A DNA stretch of 64,000 nt from the NCBI GenBank assembly GCA_018343915.1, contig JABRWF010000007.1, forward strand, positions 2,604,001 through 2,668,000. The letters run 5' to 3'. The position numbers and the translations under genes were made by a program. Positions 10,362 through 22,389 of the stretch are shown piece after piece (the first letter of the stretch is position 1; every line of letters starts with the position of its first letter). The notes below the pieces were generated by a model. It saw only the letters and a program-made list of their open reading frames with translations. It was not told where the DNA came from and did no database searches. The stretch comes from Agroathelia rolfsii (lineage: Eukaryota > Basidiomycota > Agaricomycetes > Amylocorticiales > Amylocorticiaceae).

Positions 10362-13300
10362 ATAGATTTTTCTTCTCTTTATCGCATCTCCCCCTCTACC
10401 TTCATGCACGCCCCATCCCATCCTTATCATCACGTGCCCGCTCATAGATCAGATGACAGTTCATAACTTTCTGAGCTATTCTATCCCTCCCAAAAATGTA
10501 TAAACATCCTTTTCCTCTGGGATACGTTGGGTGTGAATTTCCCCATCAACTGGAAGCATCTTATACCGCTGATTGCCAAGTGAGAATGTTGTTTAAACTA
10601 CCCGCTATGTGTCATGAAGTCGGTATATGCCTCATAAGAGTCGAGGTGTGACCAATTAGTGGCTTGTGAAGCTTTTGTCGAGTGGTTTAATTATCAGAAT
10701 GGCCTAAATCCTGGATAGGTGAGATTTGCCGAATCTAAGTTGGAAGTAAGCTTGCTAATATTTGGCTTTTGGCAGTTGGCATAGTAAAACAGCAGGACGA
10801 CTCCACGAGTCTACAAGACAAACTTGCATACACAGTCCTCAAATTTATCCTTCATACTCTCTAGCTGATAACTCTGCTGATAAGCATATTAGTCATAATG
10901 CTTTTTGTAGCCGAAAAATCACCAGCACTTGAGTTTGGGCTCAGTGCAAACGAGTCAAAATTGCCCTGCCCTGTCTGCGAGTAGCTGCTTTCCCCCCAAG
11001 GATCGAAAATACATCAAAAGGCTTGTCAGAAGCGAGCCGACAGATGCAAGAATTATGAAGAAAGTATGAAGGAGAGAGGGCTTGGAATTAGAACTCGAAC
11101 TTGAACGTGAACTTGATTGTAAGCAAGCGTTCCGTTCCAGAGTGTTTTGGGAAATCCAGCCACGGTAGCGTCATTCCTTAACGAAGACATATTTGCAGCA
11201 CTAACACTCAAGCCCAAGCAGTCATGGTCGTGGATACTACTAGGCTCAGTGAGTTCCGGCTGATTACTTATTGTTGAAACGTTAATATGTTGAAAAAGTC
11301 AATAATTCTATTAGTAGTCGACAACTCGTCCAATGTTAACAGTAAGGCTAGTCTTCCAGTTTTTGAAATAGGAGTATTCATACCATATAAATTACCGGTA
11401 CCTGTCTATTTTCCTTGGGTCCATAATTCACTAACTCATGACTTGCATAGATCCAGACTATGTTACGGTGAAGCTTCAAGTTAACGAACAGCCCAAGCCC
11501 TCACAGTAGATAGCTTCCAGACTCCCCCTCCGTCTGATGCTATTCGTGTAGAGTGTCATCAAAACAGTAAACTCTTAGAAACAACTGATACCCTTGAGGA
11601 TCGTAGAATGCCCTGCATCCGAGTACCCAATAGGCTTTCAACTCATTACCACTGGCAGTGGCACCAATACCACTTCACACGTGTACCGATTTTGAATTCG
11701 CCCAACTGGCTTGTGTAGTCAATTTAACTAAAGGAGATTCTGAATCGATGATACAGCTCATTAATCGATACGCGAATGGTGCACCCTTTACGCTGAGGGA
11801 CTTACATGGAAACTTGCTTCAAACCTACCAGCCGCCTGTGGGAGTTACTCTTTTGACACATGCTATTCTCGTCGAAGCGTACATTCACCCACAAATGGGC
11901 GTGTAATACACTATTCAAGAAGACAATAGTGGAAAATAAGTTTTAGCATCATTTTCTTTGGAACTAGGGACAGCGGAAACTACATCCATTGGTTGTTGGG
12001 GCCTGAGGCCTTTGAGCGCCTATCTGTTTCTGGTTTCTGGGTTAACTTGGAGTCTGGAACACCGGCTTGTATCCTCGGATACGAAAGAATCCATCAGTCT
12101 AGCAGGTTACATTCATCAAACCATGATAGCTTTATCTTCCGACACCTCGTTCACTCATCTTCAAGCCTGAACTGGCTATCGTCTGTGGACTCGGCAATAT
12201 CATTCGTCTTGGCTGCGATTCGTCGGATCGTTCTCCGAATCTCGTGTGTATACTTTTTCGAAGCAGATTAATCATGTGGACATACTAGTAGTAGTACAGG
12301 CTAAACTACGGAAGCTCAAACAAACTTCCAGATTTAACTTGCTCTGATTCCGATCGGCATAACCACTAGAAGCAATACTAGTAGATACTTTCGTCCATCT
12401 CAATGACCAGTTTCATCTTGGTAGCCTGTATTCTACATCGACAGGAAGGTCGTATTATCAATAGAGGATCTACGAATGGCTACTGCGATCTGTCGGCTAT
12501 GGAGTTGATTCCATGCCAATTTGCAGCAGCAGCTACTTCCGATGCTACCGGCTCCTGAAAAGGGCTCACTGGCAGATAAAGAGTTACCACACTGCGCACT
12601 GCCAGTGACTGCCTTCCACCTGGCACTTAATGTTTCAAACTCTAATGCCAAACAACGGTATAATATATCTGCTTCTAGACGCATAAATCATTGAAAAAGG
12701 TAAAAAATTAGAATGTACCACGAATTCAAAGTTACGCAACATGCGATCGGACGGATATGATAACTGCACACAAACCATGGCTAATGACTGCGGAAATGGG
12801 TTTAGACAGGAAATCGTGACTCTTTCTTCCGTTCTTCAATGCCCATTCGCGGCTTATTACGTTATTTCAGCATGAGGCAACTTCATGAATTGGCGGTGCC
12901 AACTATCTTCGAAGAGCATATACGATTCGATCTTTCGCGTTAATTATTTTCTGCCTAATTCATTTTCTAGGTCTTCAGCTGATGCTTTATAATAATCGCG
13001 CACCATCGCACGGGATGTTTCACCTTGGACATATGCCACCTCATCAGCACGTTTTCGCCAAGTGCAGGTGCCTTGTTTGCGCTCCCTCGCTCTTGCACAT
13101 ACCAAAACATTGGCGTTATAAGCCTTGAAGCACACCTATGCTTGGCCTTGAGGAGCATGAGCTTCCATATTTGTTTCTTTATCTCTCATGCTATGATCAT
13201 CTGACCATGGTGCTAGGTTACAGTAGCTGCCGTTTGCCATTGCACTTTACAATTGGTTCCCACAAAAGGACCGAGCTCGAGCCGTCATTTGGCATAAATA

Positions 13301-13369
13301 CCTTGTGCCTTATCTGACCGTGTTTTCCACCGCAATTTTACATCCACACTTCCATCCCGCCCACCTCTC
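10362..13369. other. Gene-poor stretch with a possible transposon remnant
   Basis: About 3 kb without a supported gene. A short plus-strand open frame at about 11658-11906 contains a segment (DFEFAQLACVVNL, then LINRYANG and FTLRDLHGNL) that resembles the N-terminal part of Plavaka-type transposase proteins of Agaricomycetes as I recall them. No terminal repeats or transposase core were found. The rest is AT-rich and featureless. Confidence 0.35.
13292..13300 (+). promoter_or_regulatory. TATA-like element before the small secreted-protein candidate
   Basis: The AT-rich stretch CATAAATAC lies about 70 bp before the ATG at 13370, a plausible spacing for a fungal TATA element. It supports the two-exon gene model but is weak evidence on its own. 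Confidence 0.3.
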
Positions 13370-13696
13370 ATGAGCTTTAAATATTCTCTTCTCTTCGCTC
13401 TCGCGTCGAGCGCGTCATATGTGGCATCTGCCGCTGTGGGAGCTAGTGTAAGTACAAACTCCCTTCCCCTGAGTGGTCGATGAAGAAGGCTGGCTAATCT
13501 CCCTAATTCAATCACCCAGTCTGTAGTACCCATCGGCACAGCTAGCGTCTTCACTGCAACACGTGTAATGATGACTACGGTCCCAATGCCTCCATATCTT
13601 ACAATGGCGACAACGACGATAACGTGGACTGCGTATCCGACAGGCTCGAGCCCCCCGGGTCCGTTCCTCGAGTTAATCATACTGCCATTGATCTAA
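13370..13696 (+). CDS. Candidate small secreted protein (84 residues)
   Basis: Two exons (13370-13447, 13520-13696) joined by a GT-AG intron with a GTAAGT donor give 84 residues. The N-terminus MSFKYSLLFALASSASYVAS, with a hydrophobic core and Ala-rich end, is a good signal peptide. The mature part is rich in Thr, Pro, Met and Val, has no Cys, and ends in a hydrophobic stretch (FLELIILPLI) that could mark a GPI-type or membrane tail. I do not recognise a family. The model rests on the secretion signal, a consensus intron in register and a TATA-like element upstream. It stands alone in a gene-poor region. Confidence 0.5.
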
Positions 13697-14596
13697 ACTG
13701 AACTTCTACTTCCCTCGTTTAGGAGCTCCTTGAACTTTCAACGCCCTGAGCCGGTCTCCGGATGGTCGGCAGCCGAATCAAGTGGTCGAATCCCGTGTTT
13801 GATTATCTTTACGCGGCTGGAACGCGTTGACTGTTGTTTTTACTCTCTGTTCTATACATGTACTCGCACTGCAGGTCAACGCACCAATATGTATAAGTTT
13901 GATTGAAGTTATGAGAAATTAGCCACGTTCGTGAGCGGATACCGTCAAGGCGAAGTATCAGCAGATAATCAAACTTAGGTGGCGCGAGTTTAACCCCCCC
14001 CCCCCTCCCTGGCATCCTGAGAAAAAAAACAAAGAAACACCGTCTATCTCTATTGCCGATCGCCAGGAGACAATGAATTAGAGTTTATGATAAATAAATA
14101 AGAACGAGAAGCAGTGGGAAGAGATCGAGAGTCGAGCCATAAATTCTAGGCCCGATCAAAGAACGTTCATATCACAATTGAAGCCTACACACCAGTGTGC
14201 TTGGTAGAATTACTTGGGTCTACACACATTGACCAAGGGCAGAAGTACAGTCATTGGGGTCCATGAATATTATTTGATGTTTGGCAGGTGGATCAGGCGT
14301 TTTACCTGCCAAGTGCTTGATTTAGAGACTTGTCCATAGTGACGATTGATAGAATTACAAAACGACATTCGTGCTAAAATCATGTACAAACTATATGGAT
14401 GTGATTCCGGTAAAGGAAAAATTTGGAGTGGATAGGGTAGCCTCTTCAATATGATGAATTAGATTTGAAGTTATTGGCTAACGGGAAGAAAAGAACGGCT
14501 TACAATTGAGATTGGCAATTAGATGACAAAATTTTGGTGACAGAAGGCATCGGCCGGAAAGAAAACAATTTCCTTCTCTTGCTCTCAAGACTTGGT
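13697..14596. other. Intergenic region with a C12 homopolymer
   Basis: No gene seen. A run of twelve C lies at 13994-14005, followed a little downstream by an A run. The rest is AT-rich. Confidence 0.4.
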
Positions 14597-15278
14597 TCAA
14601 CTGTCCGGCTCAAGCACGAGTTCCATCTCATTTACACCACCATCCTCTGCTGTTGATGTGAAAACATCTGCCCCTGAGGCAAGAGAATCGATCAAAAGGT
14701 TTAGCCGCGAAGCTGTTAGGTTCGGTTCCTGGAAAAGAGTTTTTCAGTAAATAAGGATCAGATTCAGTATTGCTAATGCATACCTTGCGAATCTGCTCCA
14801 AATCGTCGGAGAAGGCATCTGCTATTGACGCCATCCAAAATTTACGGAATTTTTCCTTAAGCACCTTTTCCTTATCCACATCTACGCTGCCTGTAATATT
14901 CAAGGATATGAAGGGGGGTATTTCTGCAGCAGGTGGTGTGGGAGATCGAGGCCGTGGCACATGTAGGGTTTGAGTAATATTAGGTTGGGTGGATGTAGCA
15001 GTGGACTTTTGAGTGGGCTGGGCTACATGGTTGTTTGAGTCTGAGTCTGAGTCTGAGTCAGAACCTTCGGAAGACGACCCTGAAGACGAGGATGAAGAGG
15101 CTTCTGCCTGAGCTGGTAAGACAGGTCGTTTTACGGTGGGAAGTGAGTTATCGTCAGACGAATCAGCCCCAGAAGAATCTGAATCAGAAGAGGATTCGGA
15201 GGAGGAGGCTACACGCCTCTTGCGTTTCCTGTTACGTCTGCGAGCTGAAGGTGCGGCGGGTTTCTTTTCTGCGACCAT
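14597..15278 (-). CDS. RSA3: Ribosome assembly protein 3
   Basis: Member of the Rsa3 family, a nucleolar factor needed for early assembly of the 60S ribosomal subunit in yeast. Two minus-strand exons (14784-15278 and 14597-14728) give 208 residues. The N-terminal half is a basic patch (ARRRNRKRKRR) followed by long Ser/Asp-rich tracts, typical of nucleolar proteins. The C-terminal signature FRKFWMASIADAFSDDLEQI, then RKEPNLTASRL and LLIDSLASGADVF, crosses the intron in register and is what identifies the family. The open frame extends upstream to 15437, but the ATG at 15278, directly before the basic region, is the likelier start. Confidence 0.88.
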
Positions 15279-15633
15279 GTCACCGGCCTTGGGTTGCAAA
15301 TACTGCCAGTGGTGACTGGTGGATTTAGCACTGAAATTTACTGTATCAAGTGTTTTCTCGGAAGCAATTTGTGATGATGTCACGGTCGTTATAATGTCAC
15401 AGGAGTTACTGATCACAAGAATTAAAGCGAACCCCAATCAATTGACTTCAATATCGTCCCTACGGGCATGACATGTTATACATGGGATAGTAAAGTTTCA
15501 TGTTACAACTCGCTTGCCTTCTTGGGCGAAGAAAAGATATATATCATTACTGAGTTCAGTGTTCTAGTTATCACATTTGACCGGGCCGGAAACTCAGATT
15601 CCACTGGCACTGGCGACTCGGAGGTTAAGCTAT

Positions 15634-17774
15634 TCAATTTCTTGGAGTCAAGACGACAGGTAATGGGCCCCATTGGGTTGTATAATGGTCCTTCCATGTT
15701 TCCTCCCATTTATTGATCAGATTTTTCGCTCTTTCTCCGGGTGCTACCTTGACATGATACTTCTGTAGGATGAAACAAACTACGGAGCGCAGCTCCATCA
15801 ACGCCAGAGGTTTTCCCACACAATTAGCGGGCCCAAAGGAGAACGGGATGAATGCTGATAAGTCATGTACAATCTTTTCCGTAGATTGGCGTTGATCTGC
15901 AGATAGCCAACGTTCGGGCCAGAAAGAGTCTGGACGAGGTGAGAAGTAGCGGGGATCTCGCTGCAAGGAATATATATGGACAAAGAGTTGAGTCTTTTCT
16001 GGCACAAAGCTACGTGGTTTGGTTAAAATAGTATCGCGATCTAAGCTAAGAAATTTGTAACCCCTACCTTCCACATATAATTTTTCCACCCGTGCCCGGT
16101 GAGATGGAGCGTTGGCCCCCGCTAGGTACGGCAGGCAGGAGACGTAGAGTCTCGTTTCTAAATTCAAATAAAGCTCTGTATGATTTCAAAATGAAAAGAG
16201 CTTAACCACGCACATGCAGGCATTCAAGTAAGGCATTGTAGTCATCTTAACCGTGTCCACAGGCTCGATCTCGCTCGGGAACGCTGAATCAATCTCCTCC
16301 TGCAGCCTTTTATATACTGATTTATTTGTGATAAGGAAATAGAATAATCCACTGAGCGTTAGTGCGGTGGTATCTGAGCCTGCGACTACCGCAGCTAGAC
16401 CGTCTGACGTGACTTCGCTCTGAAGAGGCTTCTCAGGAAGTTTTCCATCTTCATCATTCTGGTATCGTATGTTTGGTGAGGATGAGAAGACCAGTGGCAT
16501 GATTGGAGAACAAGCACGACTTACTAGGTAGTAAAACAAGTCTCTTTTTACTGTTCCTTCGCTAATACGATGCTTGGCCCATTCCAAGGATACATTTCTC
16601 AGCTCCATGGCTTTCTTGCTAATTATAGGGAGACTACGAAGCGTACGTCCAGCCCAGGGAATACAGCCCAAGGTTGAACTGAATCTACACAGGATTTTCA
16701 GTCAGGAACTCAGCCCTCGTACAGATGAGCCGACGGACGTAATGGAATTCTCTAAGATCTCCCATAGACCTTCGGAATCCTTTCCATTTTTAACGAGACC
16801 GAAGTCTCTTCCGAACCTGATAAGATAACAATCAACTTGAGGAGCAAATGCCGGTTGAACGGGTTTACTAACGCCATAGATCCCATGAAATCGAAACTAT
16901 AACATGAAGTATAAATCCCAATGTTCTCTCATGGTAGGAAAACAACTTACGCAAATAATATCATCCATTGAGCTATATCTATAGTCTCATCTTCACGAGT
17001 CGAGAAAGCCTGTAAGAGAGATTTTGTGCTATTAACCACTAACTGCTGGTACCCGTTCATGGCCTCCTGGCTAAAAGCAAGGTTCCAGGGATGACGTCGA
17101 CGCTTATGCTCCGCCAAATCCCGCAGAGATGGCAGATGTCCTGTCGCCCCAGGGGGATGCCGATGATCCCAAACTGGCAAGGGAGTCAGCTATGTGCATC
17201 GATATGGTCAATGATTAACAAACATGGTCCCTTGTTAAGGCCATTTACTCCCAAAATGGGCTGAACGGCATCTGTATTGCGAAAGGATAGCTCATTCGGT
17301 CCTGTATTGCCAGTGTTAGGGTGAGTGAGTAAAAGTTTAAAACCACGTCAATCAGCTTTACGAACCAACGCGAACGACATCGCCATATTTCTCGTGCAAT
17401 GATCGATAATAAATATGAATTTTCCCAGTCCAGTTCATGTATGCAAGCCAAAATTGACTAAGATGGCCTTGCCAGGGGCCAGGATATGCTGCCAACGGAT
17501 GGAAAGGCGAGAGACGATAGATAGCGGTGAAGGCAACAATAAGACCGTAGTAAGAAATGAACACCTCTAACGTTGCTAGACCAGTGGCATAGCTAAGAGC
17601 TATGGGGATCGCGCCCAGTAACAGAGTCAAGGTGGTGTAAGCATGAGTCGGAGGCTCAAATTGCTTGAAAATGAGATATGATATCTGTGATCATGACGCT
17701 TATTAGGATCATGATTATGATCAATGGTTAAGTCTCACAAAACTGGAAGCAAAGACTAAAACATAGGAATGCAT
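15634..17774 (-). CDS. Cytochrome P450 monooxygenase, tandem copy 1
   Basis: Microsomal heme monooxygenase with an N-terminal hydrophobic anchor region. Ten exons (17739-17774, 17366-17684, 17224-17301, 16951-17173, 16873-16896, 16739-16816, 16525-16684, 16214-16458, 16068-16157, 15634-16009) give 542 residues with all phases consistent. Landmarks: proline-rich hinge AAYPGPW; I-helix VAGSDTTALT; ExxR as NETLRL; FWPERW region; heme loop FSFGPANCVG with the axial Cys. The loop has Asn where many P450s have Arg before the Cys, as in several basidiomycete families. The intron after the SxxxNAC segment must be removed for ExxR to appear. Substrate is unknown. A tandem paralogue follows at 19336-21500; no biosynthetic core enzyme lies nearby. 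Confidence 0.93.
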
Positions 17775-19335
17775 GGTGGGATAGTCGCACTAAGCATTGG
17801 TGGAAAGAAAAGGCCCGCTCTTCTTATATCGTCACCGGAGTATGTCATATGTAATGTATGGTCCCGTGCATGGTTGCATGAGTAATAGCAGCAGGCAACT
17901 AAAGTTGCCAATCCTCCGGATGCCGGTTAATACACGGGTTCAATACAACTGATTATTTATTTTTGGCTATCGGCCAGGCCGACCTACGCGTATCTTTTGT
18001 ACTTTTTGGTTCTATGCGTAGTCTTCGCCCCAGACACTGGCCTGTCGTATTTGAATATCTGATGTCACGTCTGCTGTATGCTTGTAACTTCAAGTTGCAA
18101 TCGCTAGAGCCGGCAATTACTCAAACTCGAAGGCACTGGATCGCCATCATGATGTTGATCATATTGCAGATATGCTATTCTCGTCCAAGTCATAAGGAGG
18201 TGTAATTCAAAGTGCATGTAGTGTGGTTATATCTTCTTCAATCTTACGTTGGTGCATCGGGCAGAAGATTCGGAGTACATACATAGCTTACTCATCACTT
18301 TGACTTGGAGTTCCGAAGTCATTTTTTCACCGGCTCAGGTCCTCCATAATGTTCAAGTTCTTTCGGCTCATTCGGTGTCTGACAAAGCGTAGGCCACATC
18401 AATCCGCGGCCTGTGTATCGAAAGCCCATACCAGTCACAGTGGTCTTTTGGTTCGACGGACATGTTAGTGTATCGCATGCTTATCGTGCTGTGTTAATAA
18501 TAAACCTATATTACTTTGATTTTCAGACTCACGACTCACGAATCCAGAAAGCGAAGAATGGAGATCGGATGCTATACATCTTACTACAGTCAAACTCTAA
18601 GGTTATGGCTACCTAAAGTCATAAACACTCTGAAGGCGCGCTTCTGTCATTTCCCAATTTTTCTTGTGAAATAGGGCATATTTTCCTCACCCTACCGACA
18701 GACTGCCTTATGGAGCAGTAACTGTACCAGTCTTACCTTATTAAGCTCAACTGACATCAGCTCAGCGACTAACACTTCCATATACGAGTAGTCCTTCGGA
18801 CTTATGCACTCAAGCTTATTTTATCGCAAGTTCTCTGAGAGCATATTCTTCTTTGCCTGGCATTATATGACCTCAGAGTAAGTACTTATCATAACACTTA
18901 TAGGTCAAATCTCCCAAATTCCATCTCGAGCCTCGCACTCACTGACCTCATGCGTGGGTGTGCATAAATGCATTCCCCCCCGTGGACAGTCACCCTCTCT
19001 ACTTACCAAAACCAACACACCAGGCAGGGCCTAGATCCTAGCCAAGCATGCGGAGGTAGAGTAGCAGTAACACCGATCCTCTTTTTTTTTTTTTTTTTTG
19101 GGGGGGGGGGGGGGTTAAATCCCCTTACGAACACAAAACGGTCCACAAAAAAAAGTCCCAAATTCCGTCATCAGCACCGGAATGCCTTGAAAACATATAA
19201 CATTGGTTGGCTACTGATATATATCCACCAAGTGCCTAGTAAGTAACATGCCAGATATGATGTTTTATTTAACGTTAACAATATACGCTGAAGACAAAGA
19301 GCAGGTCAAAAGGGATTGGAAAGATGAACATGCAA
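17775..19335. other. Spacer between the tandem P450 genes, with a T18-G15 tract
   Basis: No gene supported. A striking homopolymer pair, eighteen T (19082-19099) directly followed by fifteen G (19100-19114), lies about 220 bp beyond the stop of P450 copy 2. The remainder has no open frame of note and includes the promoter of copy 1 just above 17774. Confidence 0.45.
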
Positions 19336-21500
19336 TCAGAATCTCCGCGTTAAGACGACCGGCAACGGCCCCCATTGAGTTGTATAAAAGTCTTGCAAAG
19401 TTTCTTCCCATCGATCGATCATCTTAGCTTCCCTCTCTCCAGGGGCAGGTTTGACATGATACTTCTGCAGAACAAAACAAGTGACTGCACGCAATTCCAT
19501 AAGCGCGAGGGGCTTTCCGACACAGCCCGCTGGCCCGAAGGAGAAAGGGATATAAGCTGCCGGGTTATGAACCACTTCTTCAGATGAGGAGCGCTGATCG
19601 GCGGCTAACCAGCGTTGAGGCCAAAACGAGTCTGGGTATGGTGAGAAGTATCGTGGATCGCGCTGAAGAGAGTACATGTGAACGAAGACTTGGGTTGGCC
19701 CTGGCACAAACCTATCATAGCACCGCATGAGACAATGGATCCAGCATGATTACACTTCGACATACCGGCCACATATGAATCGACCTTCGTCTTTTGATGT
19801 CAGTGAGCGCTGAGAACCGCTGAGAACTGGCGGTAAAAGACGCAGGACTTCATTTCTACAGATATGACAGGGACTGTTACATGTACTGAGACCAAAAAGA
19901 TAATTATATGAACCTACATGCAAGCATTCAAGAATGGCATATTTGCCATTTTAGTCATGTCGAGTGGCTCTATATCTTGAGGAAACACTGTATCAATTTC
20001 AGCTTGTAACCTCTCATAAGCTTTTACGTCCTTCATGAGGAAATAAAACAACCCGGTGAGGGTCATAGCTGTAGTATCTGAACCTGCAACTATGGCTGTT
20101 AAGCCATCGGAAGACACTTCCTTGCGCTCAGGTTTTTGTGAGAGCTTCCCATCTTCATCGCTCTTCGCAACAGGTAATCAGACTTAGTTCAGATGAATTT
20201 GGGTCTGAGTGGTCAACTCACCAGATAAAAGAATAAATCCTTGTGCTTAGTGCCGGCATCGATACGCTTCTTGGCACAGCTGATAGCAAAGTTTGTGAGT
20301 CTCATGGCACCCTCCCTAATACCAGGAGTACGTCGAAGGACGAGGCCTGCCCATGGTATATGCGCGACAGTTGCATTGAATCTGAACGTGATTAGATGAG
20401 AAGACAAGCCAAAAATATCACTTGAAGGACGAGAACTTTATTGAACTCTCAAGAATGTGCCAGAGTCCATCAGGGTCACTCCCCTTCTTGACAAGACCGA
20501 AATCATTCCCGAATCTTCAAGCAATAAAAGTCAGGACCACCAAATAAGCAAAGAAACAAATCATTGGTGTGTACACACACGAAAGATCCCATGAAATCAA
20601 ACCTAAAATTGCAATGAGATATAATCAGATATTGAAGCCATTTGGGTGGGATACATAGTGGAAACTACTCACGCAAAATAGGTCATCCATTGACCTATAT
20701 CGATCGTTGAATTCTCGCGTTGCGAAAATGCTTTGAGAAGCGACCTTGCGCTATTGACTACTATCTCCTCATATCCCTTCATAGCTTCGCGGCCAAATGC
20801 CACATTCCATGGTTGCCGTCGGCGTTTATGCTCTGACCAATCTTTGAGAGCGACCAGGGGCTTGACAGACCCGCCCGGTTGGCGATTGTCCCAAACTGGC
20901 GTGGATATATTTTAGCATTAAGGAATAGAAGTTTGATATCAGTTCATCTTAAAGCTCACATGGACCTTTGGTAAGGCCATTGATACCCATAATAGGTTGA
21001 ATAGCATCTATACTGCGGAAAGATAACTCATTCGGACCTGGTTATTGTAAGCCTATCAGGATTACAACTTTCAAGTCGACGTCGACCTACCAACACGGAC
21101 AATATCCCCATACTTCTCGTGTAACGAGCGATAGTATATGTGTATCCTCCCTCTCCAGTTCCAATATGCCAGCCAAAATTGGGTTAAATGACCTTGCCAC
21201 GGACCGGGGTATTCCGCAAGGGGATGAAAGGGCGACAGACGATAAATGGCGGTGAAAGCCAGAATGCAGCCATAGTAAGAAGCGAAGACGTTCAGCAGTG
21301 GCAATTCTGTTACAAAGGTGAGGGCTGTAGGCACAGCGCCCAGAAGTAGAGCCAGGGCGCCGTGGGCATGACCTGGCGGCTCGAAACGCTTAAAGGCCAA
21401 ATATGAAATCTGGAGTTGATGCTAGTATCACTAGCAGGAGATGACGATATCATTGGAATCTTACAAAACTAGCAGCAAGAAGAGTAAAGTAAGGATCCAT
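19336..21500 (-). CDS. Cytochrome P450 monooxygenase, tandem copy 2
   Basis: Ten exons (21465-21500, 21091-21409, 20960-21037, 20673-20895, 20579-20602, 20437-20514, 20222-20381, 19918-20162, 19766-19855, 19336-19711) give 542 residues. Landmarks: EYPGPW hinge, I-helix VAGSDTTAMT, ExxR as NEVLRL, FWPQRW, and heme loop FSFGPAGCVG. It is a close paralogue of copy 1: every exon has exactly the same length, only introns differ. The exon between 20579 and 20602 is 24 nt with a GTGTGT donor in a GT repeat, so its 3' end could be read in more than one place; the position given restores the frame. Same strand as copy 1, so tandem duplication is the simplest origin. Substrate unknown. Confidence 0.93.
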
Positions 21501-22389
21501 GGTGTTCGAGTTGGATCAAACCACAGGGTGATTGGCACAGGATACAGCCGATGGTCGAGCTTCAGGCTCGAAGGCGTTAGAAGAGTGGATGTACTAGTAT
21601 ATATCATTTTGCGGTCATATTGTCAAAGAACCCCAATTACAATCTTGAATGTGATACTTGTTCGGCCATCGGACTCGGGGGAACATGTCAAGCAAATGTA
21701 TTTGTGCGGAGAACACCCAAAACCAATTGCAGCAGAATATCAATGGAGACCAGTTAAGAAAATTTCTCGTGAACCTTGGCGGCTCTACATTTAAAATGGT
21801 CCAACTGTTATTTTTTTTCTTGTCGAGTGAGTATGCACACTGCAGCACACATAGACTGCAACGGCGGCAGCACGGGATTAGAAATAATCAACCAGAAAGT
21901 CCGGGGGTCCGAAAGTTTATAGTCACACATGTCACTATGTCACGACGTGTGTTGAAAGGTGCCAGTGGCACGTTTTATGCATTATGCTTATTATACAAAT
22001 GTACCACCTGGTGTCTCCAGCTCATGTGCACAAAACAACGATGATGCCATTGCTCGAGGTGCTCGCTACATACCCTCCGAGTTTGTTTTCTGTTTCTCTC
22101 TAGTATCAGCGACGTTACGACTAAGCATGTAGATGTTCAAGCTCAAGTCTGAACTCAAATACTTCAAGTAGTGCCAGTATGAATCCACTTTTAGGCCACA
22201 ATAGCTAGCATTCATTTTTCTCTCCGTGTTACTTTGAGGCAACCATCTGAGATACCCTGAGTAAAAGAAACCTACGTGTATCACTGCATGATAGCGCACT
22301 ATATGCTTTTGTACAGGTGTCGCTGGACCAAAAGAGCAAATAGGTAGAAATATAAAAGTTTGAAAGGAAAAAAAAGAGAAAGTAGCCTG
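21501..22389. other. Intergenic region upstream of P450 copy 2
   Basis: Promoter of P450 copy 2 on its left and the 3' end of the 22390-28044 gene on its right. The overlapping short open frames look spurious: no splice signals in register and no motif. Confidence 0.4.

Noticed and set aside
15279..15437. N-terminal extension of Rsa3 with a hydrophobic start
   Set aside because: Family members begin near the basic region; the extension lacks conservation clues and a nucleolar protein should not have a membrane-like leader.
16010..16213. Continuous open frame through P450 copy 1 lacking an ExxR motif, suggesting a defective enzyme
   Set aside because: The frame runs through two introns. Splicing 16214 to 16157 and 16068 to 16009 gives NETLRL and matches exon lengths in copy 2.
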